A stretch of DNA of 64,000 nt from Paraglaciecola psychrophila 170 (GTDB lineage Bacteria; Pseudomonadota; Gammaproteobacteria; Enterobacterales; Alteromonadaceae). The notes beneath the pieces are model-generated. The model was not told the origin of the DNA. It made no database searches and was given only the letters and a program-made list of their open reading frames with translations. The position numbers and the translations under genes were made by a program. Where the stretch lies: assembly GCF_000347635.1 (NCBI RefSeq), contig NC_020514.1, positions 5,146,001 through 5,210,000 on the forward strand, given 5' to 3'. Positions within the stretch are counted from its first letter, which is position 1, and each line of letters begins with the position of its first letter. Positions 22,611-31,747 of this stretch are shown here, one piece after another.

Positions 22611-24851
22611 TTAGAAGTTCATATCTAAAGTGACACCAAATGTTCTCGGCGGTCGAAGCGAGCCAACACGCGAAAAGCTATATAGTGGTGCTGCAGTGAT
22701 ATTATTCGCTACGACATATTCATCCGTTAGATTCCGGGCCCACAAAGAAAAAGACCACCTATCGCTCGCAGGAGTAAATTTCATACTTGCATTAATGTTA
22801 ATGAATCCCTCTTGGTAAGCGTCACTATTATTAAACTCAGTAAAATAAACGTCATCTTGATAATTGGCACCAATAGAAAAATCCATCTCGCCTGAATTTC
22901 CTAAAGTTAGATAATAATCAGCAAAAATAGCCAGTGTATATTCAGGTGCATTAGGCATTTGATTACCAGACAAATCACTTATGGTAGGGTCTGTAGGACA
23001 CGTTACAAACTGTCTTTTTGATGGAACCCCTGCAGCATAGTACCCATTACAGAAGTCAGTAAATTCTGTATTAAGGTATGTTGCAAACGCACGAACTGAA
23101 AGGTTTTCGGTAACAGGAAATGAAGCGTCTAACTCAATACCCCAAATTTCTGCAGATGCCGCGTTTATAGTTTCCACAAGACTCTCTGCATTTACAAATC
23201 CAACTTGTAAATCGGTATAATCATAGAAGAAAGCCGCACCATTTAAGATTAAACCAGTTTCTTTATCGTGTAATTTGAAGCCAGTTTCATAACTCCAAAT
23301 AAATTCAGGTTCAATTATAGGATTAACACTTCCAACATTTATCACGCCACTTTTAAAGCCTTTCGTTATCCCTGCATATAACATCAAGTCATCACTGAAA
23401 TCATATTCCATCATGAATTTTGGGGTAAATGCATTCCAACTTTCTGCTTTGTCAGTTTCGACAAAAACACCAAATGGGGAGAAAGTAAAATCACCTTTTC
23501 CTTCACGTTTTTCGTGATTATAGCGCCCGCCAGCAGTTAATCTAAATTCTGGTGATACTTCATACGTTGTCTCAAAAAATAAACCTACGGCATCGGTAGT
23601 TATAGAACCCTTTTGACGAAAAATTCCGTCAGGAATAACTCCTGGGGGTTCGCCAAAAATAATAGTGCCGATATTATTTAAGAGTACTAGCACCTCACCA
23701 TCAAGCTCTTCATAAACATATGACGCGCCGCCAAGAAATGACCATTCATCAACGCTGTAGCTCAGGGTGAGGTCTTGTGTAAAAGCTTGGCTATTTTCGG
23801 TGTAGTTATTTTGTCCAAATGCATCGACGTCGGTTACATCTAGATCATTCCGGTTAAAACGTTCGAATTGACGATAAGATGTTGTTGATTCAACCTTCAA
23901 TTCACCGGGACGCCAGGTGATTACACTTTGCAATCCCACCCCTCTTCGATCATTTATTGCATCTTGATCTGAATTGATATCACGGGTTTCAGGGTTATCT
24001 GTCAAATCATAAATAGTCTGCCCGCCAAAGACTGGTCCAGGTAAGAGTTCCTTTTCAATAATAGATGGTCCGAGATCATGAAAAGCGTAGTTGAAATCAT
24101 CTTCTCGAAAAAAATCACCAACCAATAAAACTTCTAAATCATCACTCACGTCATATAGAAGTGACCCACGTATAGCATAGGCTTTACGGTCATCAACAGG
24201 ATTACCTGTTGCTCGATTGGTACCATATCCATCTCGACTCTCGTATTCACCCGCAACACGATACATCAACTTGTCATTAATCGGCCCTCCAATAGCACCT
24301 TCTAAGTTTGCTGTGTTGTAATTACCGTAGGTAATACGACTATATCCTTCCAAATCACTAGAAGGTCTAGTTGTCACCATATTCACAACTCCACCAGTTG
24401 CTCCACGTCCGTACAAAGTTCCTTGCGGACCTCTAAGTACTTCGACCTGTGATAAATCATAGAAACCAGCAAGCTGCGCTGCAGGACGGGTAATGACAGA
24501 GCCATTTTGTAGAAAAGCGACTGCGCCATCTGCACCAAGATCTATACTATTAAAGCCAATTCCTCGCATGAACGCACGGTTTACACCAAATTGTTCACCC
24601 ACAGAAAAATTAGGAATTTCTATAGCCAGATCAGAAGAAGTTTGAATACCGCCTGGACCAATATCTTTGCCAGAGACCACGTTCAATGATCCTGCTATAT
24701 CTTCAAGTGCAGCACTTTTTCTTGTTGCTTGAACAATAATAACTTCAACGTCGTCTACGGACTTATCTGCGTTTTCTTGTGCCCAGGATTGATATGGGAG
24801 TACAGCGATACCTATTGCCACAGCAGCAGCAATTTTATTTTGCTTTATCAT
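22611..24851 (-). CDS. TonB-dependent outer-membrane receptor of the catabolic operon
   Basis: A 746-residue receptor with a signal peptide ending near SWAQE, a TonB box-like VEVIIVQATRK, a plug domain (GGIQTSSDLAIEIPNFSVG, QVEVLRGPQGTLYGRGATGG) and a 22-strand barrel ending in the aromatic TLDMNF. The plug and barrel resemble the Caulobacter/Sphingomonas-type receptors for organic compounds rather than siderophore receptors, and no iron gene is near. Its location inside the operon, 52 bases after the CoA ligase gene and 55 before the monooxygenase, argues that it imports the pathway substrate. That substrate assignment is inference. Confidence 0.93.
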   Translation of the reverse strand: MIKQNKIAAAVAIGIAVLPYQSWAQENADKSVDDVEVIIVQATRKSAALEDIAGSLNVVSGKDIGPGGIQTSSDLAIEIPNFSVGEQFGVNRAFMRGIGFNSIDLGADGAVAFLQNGSVITRPAAQLAGFYDLSQVEVLRGPQGTLYGRGATGGVVNMVTTRPSSDLEGYSRITYGNYNTANLEGAIGGPINDKLMYRVAGEYESRDGYGTNRATGNPVDDRKAYAIRGSLLYDVSDDLEVLLVGDFFREDDFNYAFHDLGPSIIEKELLPGPVFGGQTIYDLTDNPETRDINSDQDAINDRRGVGLQSVITWRPGELKVESTTSYRQFERFNRNDLDVTDVDAFGQNNYTENSQAFTQDLTLSYSVDEWSFLGGASYVYEELDGEVLVLLNNIGTIIFGEPPGVIPDGIFRQKGSITTDAVGLFFETTYEVSPEFRLTAGGRYNHEKREGKGDFTFSPFGVFVETDKAESWNAFTPKFMMEYDFSDDLMLYAGITKGFKSGVINVGSVNPIIEPEFIWSYETGFKLHDKETGLILNGAAFFYDYTDLQVGFVNAESLVETINAASAEIWGIELDASFPVTENLSVRAFATYLNTEFTDFCNGYYAAGVPSKRQFVTCPTDPTISDLSGNQMPNAPEYTLAIFADYYLTLGNSGEMDFSIGANYQDDVYFTEFNNSDAYQEGFININASMKFTPASDRWSFSLWARNLTDEYVVANNITAAPLYSFSRVGSLRPPRTFGVTLDMNF

Positions 24852-24903
24852 CGTTTAAATCCTTCAATATTTATCTGAATACTTAGTTTTATATTTATAT
24901 TCT

Positions 24904-26547
24904 TCAGTTTTGCCCTAAAACTTCTCGGCTAAATCGTAAACCGGATTTGTCTCGATCCCAGGTATCAGATGTTAAGCCTTCTATCCTAAGTTGAGATTTC
25001 TGCACTTTTTCAGTAGGTGTTTTTGGCAGCGCATCTACGATCCTGATATAACGCGGCACCATGTAATATGGCATTCGATTAACCAAAAATTCACACAATG
25101 CTTTGAGGTCTATTTCTGCGCCCTCTACAATGGAAATTATCGCCATAACATCGTCTTCTGTTGCTTCGCTAGGTACCCCTATCGCTGCTGCTTCTTTTAC
25201 TGCTGGATGACTACAAATTTCAGCTTCCACTTCAAAAGAAGAAATATTTTCTCCTCGTCGACGGATAGCATCCTTGATACGATCGACAAAATAGAAATAT
25301 CCGCTTTCGTTCTGACGAAAAGCATCACCGGTATGAAACCATCCATTGCGCCATGCCTCAGCTGTAGCTTCACTATTTTTGTAATAGCCACTATTCATAC
25401 CCCAGGGTCGGTCGGTGCGGACTATCATTTCGCCGACTTGTCCTACAGGAACTTCACAGTCATTGCTATCAACCAATCTCACTTCAACTCCAGGTCGCAC
25501 TTTTCCACACGTGCCTCTAACCGACGGGTTAGGTTCCGATACAATTGGTGATGAGATTTCAGTCATATTAAAAATCGTATAAATATCAATCCCAAAACGC
25601 TCATTAAAGGCAAGCGCATCGTCAGATAATGGAACCATAAACGCTTTTTTCACTCCGTGTTTTTTGTCATGTTCACTTTTGGGTTGCTTCATTAAAAATG
25701 TTGCCATTACACCTAAGAGGAAAACTACGGTAGCTTTCGATTTTTTTGCCGCAGCCCAAAATTTATCGGTTGAAAACCCACTTAATAATGCAAACGATGC
25801 TCCACGCACTAACATTACAAATGGAGGCGCCATTCCGCCGATGTGAAAAAGAGGAGCTGCGACCAAATATCTATCTTCGTGGGTTACCATTGGCCAAGTT
25901 TCAGGACCTGCGTTACTAAACATATGTAGGTATGATGACAACACGCCTTTAGACGGACCTGTTGTTCCTGAAGTGTAAATAATAGATTGCGGATCCCAAG
26001 GGTCAATTGGTCTAATCAACGGGGTTAGTTCATTAGTTGAGTGCTTTAAATCATCAAAAAAGTGACTTTTTAAACCAGTATCCACATCACTTCCCCCACC
26101 ACTAAGTATTTGAACCTTTAGGTTAGCTAAATCAATCTCAGTCAATCTAGGAACTAAATCTTTGTGTACAACGATAATGCTAGCATCGGAGTTATCGATA
26201 ACATGGCGTAACATGTTGCCTCGATAAGCAGTATTAAACGGGACGAAAATCGCACCGATATAATTTAAAGCATAAAATGCGAGTAATGCATCAGGTCCAT
26301 TTGGCAACCAAACAGCAACGGTTTCGCCCTGCTTCACTCCTTGCTTTTGGAACCCTGCTGCGACTCGAATGACTCGTTCTTTCAATTCAGCGAAAGTCCA
26401 AGCATCCCCATCTTCAAATTGGACATATACTTTATCTGGGGTTTCTGCTGCCCAGCGGTCAATTAAATATCTAACCACACATTTATCGCGATCCGGTATT
26501 CTGTAATCATAAAAGTCACTTTGTTTCATTAGATTCTTAGCTCCCAT
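24904..26547 (-). CDS. AMP-dependent acyl-CoA synthetase/ligase (CaiC-like)
   Basis: A 547-residue adenylate-forming enzyme that activates a carboxylic acid with ATP and CoA. The P-loop-like motif IIYTSGTTGPSKGV is at 189-202, the A5 region IYTIFNMTEISSP follows, then the hinge GWFHTGDAF and DRIKDAIRRRGENISSFEVE. The catalytic Lys lies in PKTPTEKVQK near the C-terminus. It is closest in style to crotonobetaine/carnitine-CoA ligases, but this subfamily is broad. Two in-frame ATGs (26547 and 26529) are possible. It sits 23 bases after the TetR gene. Its likely role is CoA activation of an acid released in the same pathway. Confidence 0.9.
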   Translation of the reverse strand: MGAKNLMKQSDFYDYRIPDRDKCVVRYLIDRWAAETPDKVYVQFEDGDAWTFAELKERVIRVAAGFQKQGVKQGETVAVWLPNGPDALLAFYALNYIGAIFVPFNTAYRGNMLRHVIDNSDASIIVVHKDLVPRLTEIDLANLKVQILSGGGSDVDTGLKSHFFDDLKHSTNELTPLIRPIDPWDPQSIIYTSGTTGPSKGVLSSYLHMFSNAGPETWPMVTHEDRYLVAAPLFHIGGMAPPFVMLVRGASFALLSGFSTDKFWAAAKKSKATVVFLLGVMATFLMKQPKSEHDKKHGVKKAFMVPLSDDALAFNERFGIDIYTIFNMTEISSPIVSEPNPSVRGTCGKVRPGVEVRLVDSNDCEVPVGQVGEMIVRTDRPWGMNSGYYKNSEATAEAWRNGWFHTGDAFRQNESGYFYFVDRIKDAIRRRGENISSFEVEAEICSHPAVKEAAAIGVPSEATEDDVMAIISIVEGAEIDLKALCEFLVNRMPYYMVPRYIRIVDALPKTPTEKVQKSQLRIEGLTSDTWDRDKSGLRFSREVLGQN

Positions 26548-26570
26548 TTACTTCGGCTTCTAATTTGAAC

Positions 26571-27278
26571 TTACTGTTTGGTAATTTTATTTTTCTCTAA
26601 TTCGGACATTTTTTCTGCACCAATTAGTTTTAATCCGGCGCTCACAAAACTCAAGAGAACATCATGCTGTGATAACGTCCCATTTAACGAGAACCAAACA
26701 GGCAACCAAGTGATTAAGCCACCAATCCAAATGACATCCATTTCATGGGCACTCAATTCAAACTCGCCAGCACTTGCCCCACAATTAATCAACTTAGCGA
26801 TATTGTGATCAAATTCATGGCGTTTCAGCAGAATACGCTGGCCATCTTGTGGATTTAGTTTTTTGATTTCTCTCAGATACGTAACGATGCAGGCTTGCCG
26901 TTTTATAACGACATTCCCTACCTGCCAGAGAGTTTGAATAAAAATATCTCGGTAAGAACCATCAGTTGATAATGCCTTTTGCAAAACCTCTAATGATTCA
27001 TTGACTCCAGTTTCACAAACGGCTGCCAATATCGCTTCTTTGTTCTTAAAGTAGCTATATATAAAAGGTTTGGTTACTTGCAGTCTTTTTGCAATTGCGT
27101 CAATTGTTGTACCCGCATAACCTTGATCAAAAAAAAGTATCGTTGCCTCCTCCAGAATTCGATTTCGTTTTAATGAAAGCAACTCACCCTTCAGGTGACC
27201 CAGAGTATGTTTTGTATCATCACTTTGATTTTTAGAATTTTCTGAATTGTTATCAGTTGTTGAAGTCATCAAAATCAC
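26571..27278 (-). CDS. TetR/AcrR family transcriptional regulator of the catabolic operon
   Basis: A 235-residue regulator. The helix-turn-helix is typical: RILEEATILFFDQGYAGTTI, DAIAKRLQVTKPFIYSYFKN, KEAILAAVCE. The C-terminal ligand domain (about 95-225) is divergent, with tryptophans in IWIGGLITWLPVWFSLNG. Its ATG overlaps the stop of the dehydrogenase gene by four bases (ATGA), so it is translationally coupled inside the operon. It most likely represses this operon and the divergent ligase gene by binding the inverted repeat at 28601-28622, with a pathway acyl-CoA or ketone as ligand; this is inference. Confidence 0.9.
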   Translation of the reverse strand: MILMTSTTDNNSENSKNQSDDTKHTLGHLKGELLSLKRNRILEEATILFFDQGYAGTTIDAIAKRLQVTKPFIYSYFKNKEAILAAVCETGVNESLEVLQKALSTDGSYRDIFIQTLWQVGNVVIKRQACIVTYLREIKKLNPQDGQRILLKRHEFDHNIAKLINCGASAGEFELSAHEMDVIWIGGLITWLPVWFSLNGTLSQHDVLLSFVSAGLKLIGAEKMSELEKNKITKQ

Positions 27279-28459
27279 ATCGCCATTTTAAGGATTTCTT
27301 TAATACTGTTTGCATCCACTATAGGTCTCGGATTTGTGCGTCCCCATATATCCTCTAATGTCAAATCAGCGACCATATCAAACTTATCTTCACTCACTCC
27401 GACCTCAGTCAATGTGCGAGGCATACCAAGCATCCTAATCAATTCATCAAGCGCCTCAGAGGCTGTTTTTTCACCCGCTCCCAATGCTTCACAGATACGA
27501 ACCTGACGAGATTCATCATGTGCTCTATTCCATTCCAATACATAAGGGGACATTACACAGGACGTATAACCATGAGGAACATTGCAAGCACCACCTAAGA
27601 TATGACCAATAGCGTGACTAGCTCCCATAGGTACGCCGCCTATAATTGGTACCATTGACTGCCAGGCACCCATTTGACATTTCAGGCGCGCATCGAGATC
27701 CTGAGGATCCGTTTTCATTTGTTTCAAACCTTCTGACAACATACGTAAAGCATTGGCAGCCAAACCATCTGCAAAATCATTAGATAAGTGTGAAGCTAGC
27801 GTTTCGACACAATGGTCAATTGACCTTACTCCTGTAGAGATCCAGAGCCATTCAGGTGTGTGCACAGTTATTGCCGGATCAAGAATGATCGCTTTAGGTG
27901 CCATTTCACGGTGGGAATATGCTTGCTTATGGCCGCTTACTTCGTCTGTTGCTCCTGATAGTGGGTTGAACTCCCCACCAGATAGCGTTGTTGGTACACA
28001 AATAATCGCTATATCAGGACCAGCATCAACCATATTATCCAGAGGGTTAACCATTTCGCCAGTTTCAGTCATTGTTATCCGCAATGCTTCCATTTGACTG
28101 GAATCAGTTACATTGTGCTTAACAAGTAGTGCGGCAATTTTACCCGCGTCGGTTACTGATCCGCCGCCAACGGTTACGACTAGATCTGCATTTACTGAGC
28201 GAATTGCGTCTGTAACCTTAATCACATCAGCTCTTGGTGCATGAGGCTGTATCCCGTCAATAGTTGCAGCATGATGGCGCCCAAGCGCTGCTTCTATATT
28301 AGAAATTTCACTGGTGTTTTCGTTGAGAGATTTACTAGCCAATATTAAAACTCTCTCAAATTTATATTGTTTAACTAATTCTTTTATACATTCACTAGCG
28401 GGACGACCAAACATGACTTGTTCCGTCGCAGCTAAAGTTACTTGATACTTTCCAGACAT
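27275..28459 (-). CDS. Iron-containing alcohol dehydrogenase / maleylacetate reductase-like
   Basis: A 394-residue group III (Fe-dependent) dehydrogenase. The NAD-binding GGGSVTDAGK is present, and metal ligands are seen in GVRSIDHCVE (Asp/His region), GASHAIGHILGG and NVPHGYTSCV. It could oxidise an alcohol, or reduce a keto acid as maleylacetate reductase does. I start at ATG 28459 (MSGKYQVTLAA), which has AGGGAAAA upstream; an ATG at 28528 would add a hydrophobic leader of 23 residues with no purpose. It is the first gene of the operon, and its stop overlaps the TetR start. Confidence 0.88.
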   Translation of the reverse strand: MSGKYQVTLAATEQVMFGRPASECIKELVKQYKFERVLILASKSLNENTSEISNIEAALGRHHAATIDGIQPHAPRADVIKVTDAIRSVNADLVVTVGGGSVTDAGKIAALLVKHNVTDSSQMEALRITMTETGEMVNPLDNMVDAGPDIAIICVPTTLSGGEFNPLSGATDEVSGHKQAYSHREMAPKAIILDPAITVHTPEWLWISTGVRSIDHCVETLASHLSNDFADGLAANALRMLSEGLKQMKTDPQDLDARLKCQMGAWQSMVPIIGGVPMGASHAIGHILGGACNVPHGYTSCVMSPYVLEWNRAHDESRQVRICEALGAGEKTASEALDELIRMLGMPRTLTEVGVSEDKFDMVADLTLEDIWGRTNPRPIVDANSIKEILKMAM

Positions 28460-28947
28460 AATGATTTTCCCTATTAATAAACCAAAAAAATTAACTATAA
28501 AGGCTCTGATTGATAACAATATTTTCACATACTACTATTACCATTTACATACCGCTACTTTTTTTTATACTAAATAAATAATTTAATACCTAAGTAATTA
28601 AAATATACTCGTCAGTATATTTATCAACAATATAGTGAAAATCAAAAATCATTAGAATGTTTGATGACAAGAAATAGAGTAAATTTGGCGATATATGTCC
28701 GAAATATACTAAGGCTGAGACTTGTTACTCCGATTTATAAAAGTTTTATCATTTGTAGTGAGAACATTTTTGAAGATTAGGAAATAAAGTTGGTTGTTAA
28801 CTATTGTTAACATAACGTTAAAAAATGGGCGGTAAGTCAGCTCAAGGCTGTATCTTTGCTTCAACAAAATTTATGCAGCGTAAACACAAACGAAAGCTAC
28901 TCAAGATTATTGGTCACACAGTAGAAAACTTATTAAGGAACTTAGCC
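28460..28947. other. Divergent promoter region of the catabolic island
   Basis: An AT-rich spacer of about 490 bases between the Fe-dehydrogenase operon (minus) and the acyl-CoA synthetase (plus). It carries the inverted repeat at 28601-28622 and an isolated copy of its left arm (AAATATACT) at 28702-28710. GTTAAC occurs twice, at 28796-28801 and 28806-28811. A plus-strand frame from ATG 28825 is continuous with the synthetase but its first 41 residues look non-coding. Confidence 0.6.
28601..28622. promoter_or_regulatory. Perfect inverted repeat, candidate TetR operator
   Basis: Nine-base arms AAATATACT (28601-28609) and AGTATATTT (28614-28622) are exact reverse complements around CGTC. Length and symmetry suit a TetR dimer. 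It lies 141 bases upstream of the Fe-dehydrogenase ATG and 326 bases upstream of the synthetase TTG, so one site could control both directions. The arm is repeated at 28702-28710. Binding by the operon's TetR protein is inferred. Confidence 0.6.
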
Positions 28948-30591
28948 TTGCTCGATAATAATAACGCCTACAAAAAGCATCTAGATAAGAAATCCGCAAA
29001 TTTCACGGCACTTTCACCATTAACCTTTATTGACCGGACTGCCAAAGTATACCCAAACCATACCGCAGTTGTTCATGGCAATATCCGCAGAAATTGGGCT
29101 GAAACCTATCAACGCTGCCAACAAATGGCTAGCGCCTTAAGTAAATATGGTATTGGTGTAGGCGATACAGTATCGCTCATTGCGCCAAATATCCCGGAGC
29201 ATTTTGAATTGCATTTTGCAGTCCCTATGTGTGGCGCAGTGCTTAACTCGATCAACACTCGACTCGATTCTGAGAGTTTCGCCTTTATCCTTGAACATGC
29301 CGAAGCCAAAGTATTGTTTGTTGATAAAGAATTTAGCGGCATGGTTACCAAAGCGCTTGATATGTTGCCTAATGACTTTTTGGTCATCGATATAGATGAC
29401 GTTAATTGGCAGGATGGGGAGTTGATTGGCTCTACAGATTACGAAGCTTTTCTAGAAACTGGTGACCAGCATTATAACTGGCAACCCCCGAGTGATGAGT
29501 GGGATGCAATTTCTCTAAATTATACCTCAGGCACAACCGGTGATCCTAAAGGCGTGGTCTATCATCATCGAGGGGCCTACCTTAATGCTGTGAGTAACGC
29601 AATGTCTTGGGGTATGCAACAGCACCCTGTTTATCTTTGGACGCTCCCCATGTTCCATTGTAATGGGTGGTGCTTTCCATGGACTGTGGCATTGATGGCT
29701 GGAGTGAATGTTTGCCTACGCCATGTGCAAGCTGATGCGATATTCGATTTAATCAAGTCAGAAGAAGTTAATTATTTCTGTGGTGCACCAATCGTATTGA
29801 ATATGCTAAATCTAGCCGATAGTTCATTAAAGTCGGGAATCGAACATAAGGTTAAAGTGATGACTGCTGGCGCTCCACCACCGGCCCAGGTTATAGAAGG
29901 AATGGAAGCACTCGGTTTTGAAGTGACACATGTATATGGTTTGACCGAAACCTATGGTCCTTCAGTCGTGTGTGCGTGGCATGACGATTGGAGTAAACAA
30001 TCCCCGAAAAATCAAGCTCGATTAAAATCTCGCCAAGGGGTTCGAGCACCCATGCTTGACGGCCTGATGGTTGCCGATCCGGATACCCTCATACCCATTC
30101 CACAAGATGGAAAAACTATAGGTGAAATCTTTATGCAGGGAAACCTTGTGATGAAGGGTTATCTAAAAAATCCTAAGACTACTGAAAAAGCCTTCAAGGG
30201 AGGTTGGTTTCAATCAGGTGATTTGGCAGTTTGGCACCCAGATGGATATATCGAAATTAAGGATAGGTCCAAAGATATAATCATCTCTGGAGGGGAGAAT
30301 ATTTCAAGTATAGAAATTGAAGATGTGCTTTACCGTCATCCATTAGTCCAAGAAGCAGCAGTAGTTGCGATGAAGCATGAAAAGTGGGGCGAAACACCTT
30401 GTGCCTTCGTTACCTTGAAATTAGCAGAAACCTGTACTGAGCAGGATTTAATTGACTTCTGTCGCGCTCATATGGCGCATTTTAAGGCCCCTACACGAGT
30501 TGTTTTTGGCGAATTACCAAAAACCTCAACAGGTAAAACTAGAAAGTTTGAACTGCGTGAAATAGCAGATAATAACACAGCCTCAGAATAG
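28948..30591 (+). CDS. Fatty-acyl-CoA synthetase family protein (AMP-binding)
   Basis: A 547-residue acyl-CoA synthetase. The motif NYTSGTTGDPKGVVYHHRGA binds ATP, then VYGLTETYGPSVVCAWHDDW (A5), GWFQSGDLAVWHPDGYIEIKD (hinge) and the catalytic Lys in ELPKTSTGKTRKFEL. This family (medium/long-chain type) usually begins a few residues before ALSPLTFIDRTAKVYPNHTA. I therefore start at TTG 28948, which has AAGGA eight bases upstream; the ATG at 28825 would add 41 atypical residues. It is divergent from the six-gene operon. A hairpin without T run at 30611-30643 may end the message. The role is probably activation of an acid product or side chain. Confidence 0.88.
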   Translation: MLDNNNAYKKHLDKKSANFTALSPLTFIDRTAKVYPNHTAVVHGNIRRNWAETYQRCQQMASALSKYGIGVGDTVSLIAPNIPEHFELHFAVPMCGAVLNSINTRLDSESFAFILEHAEAKVLFVDKEFSGMVTKALDMLPNDFLVIDIDDVNWQDGELIGSTDYEAFLETGDQHYNWQPPSDEWDAISLNYTSGTTGDPKGVVYHHRGAYLNAVSNAMSWGMQQHPVYLWTLPMFHCNGWCFPWTVALMAGVNVCLRHVQADAIFDLIKSEEVNYFCGAPIVLNMLNLADSSLKSGIEHKVKVMTAGAPPPAQVIEGMEALGFEVTHVYGLTETYGPSVVCAWHDDWSKQSPKNQARLKSRQGVRAPMLDGLMVADPDTLIPIPQDGKTIGEIFMQGNLVMKGYLKNPKTTEKAFKGGWFQSGDLAVWHPDGYIEIKDRSKDIIISGGENISSIEIEDVLYRHPLVQEAAVVAMKHEKWGETPCAFVTLKLAETCTEQDLIDFCRAHMAHFKAPTRVVFGELPKTSTGKTRKFELREIADNNTASE

Positions 30592-30747
30592 CAACATATA
30601 TCAATGATTAGTTCGCTGACTGAGAAGTTAATAGTCAGTGAACGTCTTCTAGTTTCAAATAATTCCCTAAAATCGCCTGATGTTGGGCAATAACATTTAT
30701 ATATTTCGATAAGTGCGGAAAGAGACAGTTGTGAATTTTTGCTATTT

Positions 30748-31746
30748 AACCTGAATCCTGTTGAAGAAACTAAACTAAATGCCTGTTCCAAGATCCGATC
30801 TTTCGACAAAAAGAGATGAATCTAAAAAGGAACAGGCATGAGTAAATTAGTTGAGTTGTTTTGTGATGTCGATTATTTTTGCAAAGTATTTATTCTTCAA
30901 TGGCGTAAACAACTGCTCGAAGACGCAACGCGAAAACGTCAAAAAGAAGGGCAAAGAGAAGGGCAAATGACCACATATGAAATTATGACGATTGTCGTCA
31001 GTTTTCATATGTCACATTACCGTGATTTCAAAAACTACTCTCTTGGGTATGTATCTCTTGTGTACAAAAATGCGTTTCCAAATTTATTGAATTACACACG
31101 ATTCTACCGGTCATGCCTAGAGTTACCGTGCCCATGTGTGCCTACTTCACATCACTTAAAGGAAAGCCATCAGGACATGAATTCATTGACTCTACAAGCA
31201 TCAAGGTGTGTCATAACATCGAATACCTAGACATAAAACCTTCGACGGTATCGCTCAACGAGGTAAAGGTACTATGGGTTGGTTTTATGGCTTCAAGCTC
31301 CACTTAGTCGTCAATCATCACGGTGAAATTGTTGCTGCGAAAGTCACAACCGGCAATGTGCATGACACTCAACCCATACGTGAATTAGCAGAAGGTTTGA
31401 CTGATAAATTGTATGGAGACAAAGGCTATTTGAGTAAAGATTTGGAAGCGGATTTATTAGACAAAGGTGTAAGTCTCATCACAACCGTTCGCAAAAATAT
31501 GAAAGCAAAAGCTATATCGTTGTGGGATAGGGCCATGCTTTCAAGGCGCTATATAATTGAAACAATAAACGACCAACTTAAGAATATTTCTTATATCGAA
31601 CACTCAAGGCATCGGAGTATGAACAGCTTTATGCTGAATTTACTCGCGGGATTGGTCGCTTATTGTTTAAAAGAAAATAAGCCAAGCTTCAATTTAACTG
31701 ACGTAGAGCTGAACTCTATGGTCATCGCTTAAGCAGAACTCAGGTT
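30748..31746 (+). mobile_element. IS982-family insertion sequence
   Basis: About 1.0 kb bounded by imperfect inverted repeats: AACCTGAATCCTG at 30748-30760 and the complement of AACCTGAGTTCTG at 31734-31746. It contains one broken transposase. I cannot see a convincing target duplication, and the exact outer base is uncertain by a few bases. To the right it abuts the remnant of a chemotaxis receptor gene. A 55-base piece of the same element is at 17421-17475. Confidence 0.87.
30838..31732 (+). pseudogene. IS982-family transposase, two frameshifts
   Basis: Three frames together spell an IS982 transposase of about 297 residues. Frame one runs MSKLVELFCDVDYFCKVF to about 31110, including MTTYEIMTIVVSFHMSHYRD. 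Frame two covers VPMCAYFTSLKGKPSGHEFI and DSTSIKVCHNI, including the first DDE Asp. Frame three holds MGWFYGFKLHLVVNHHGEIV, LYGDKGYLSKDLEADLL (second Asp) and RYIIETINDQLKNISYIEHS (Glu region). Breaks near 31105-31115 and 31215-31225 each look like one or two missing bases. As written, the protein could not be made, so this copy is probably immobile unless the breaks are errors. Confidence 0.88.
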
Positions 31747-31747
31747 A

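Noticed and set aside
24991..25551. 186-codon plus-strand frame inside the CoA ligase
   Set aside because: Antisense to a well-conserved ligase, rich in Cys/Phe/His as antisense frames are, with no ribosome site.
28796..28811. GTTAAC-TATT-GTTAAC inverted pair
   Set aside because: Short, AT-rich and expected by chance in this region; weaker than the 9-base-arm palindrome at 28601.
30468..30809. Minus-strand frame resembling a regulator start (MSKDRILEQAF)
   Set aside because: It crosses the IS982 inverted repeat and the end of the synthetase gene; the likeness is a few residues only.
30748..31746. Exact target-site duplication for the IS982 copy
   Set aside because: Flanking bases do not form a clear direct repeat, so none is claimed.
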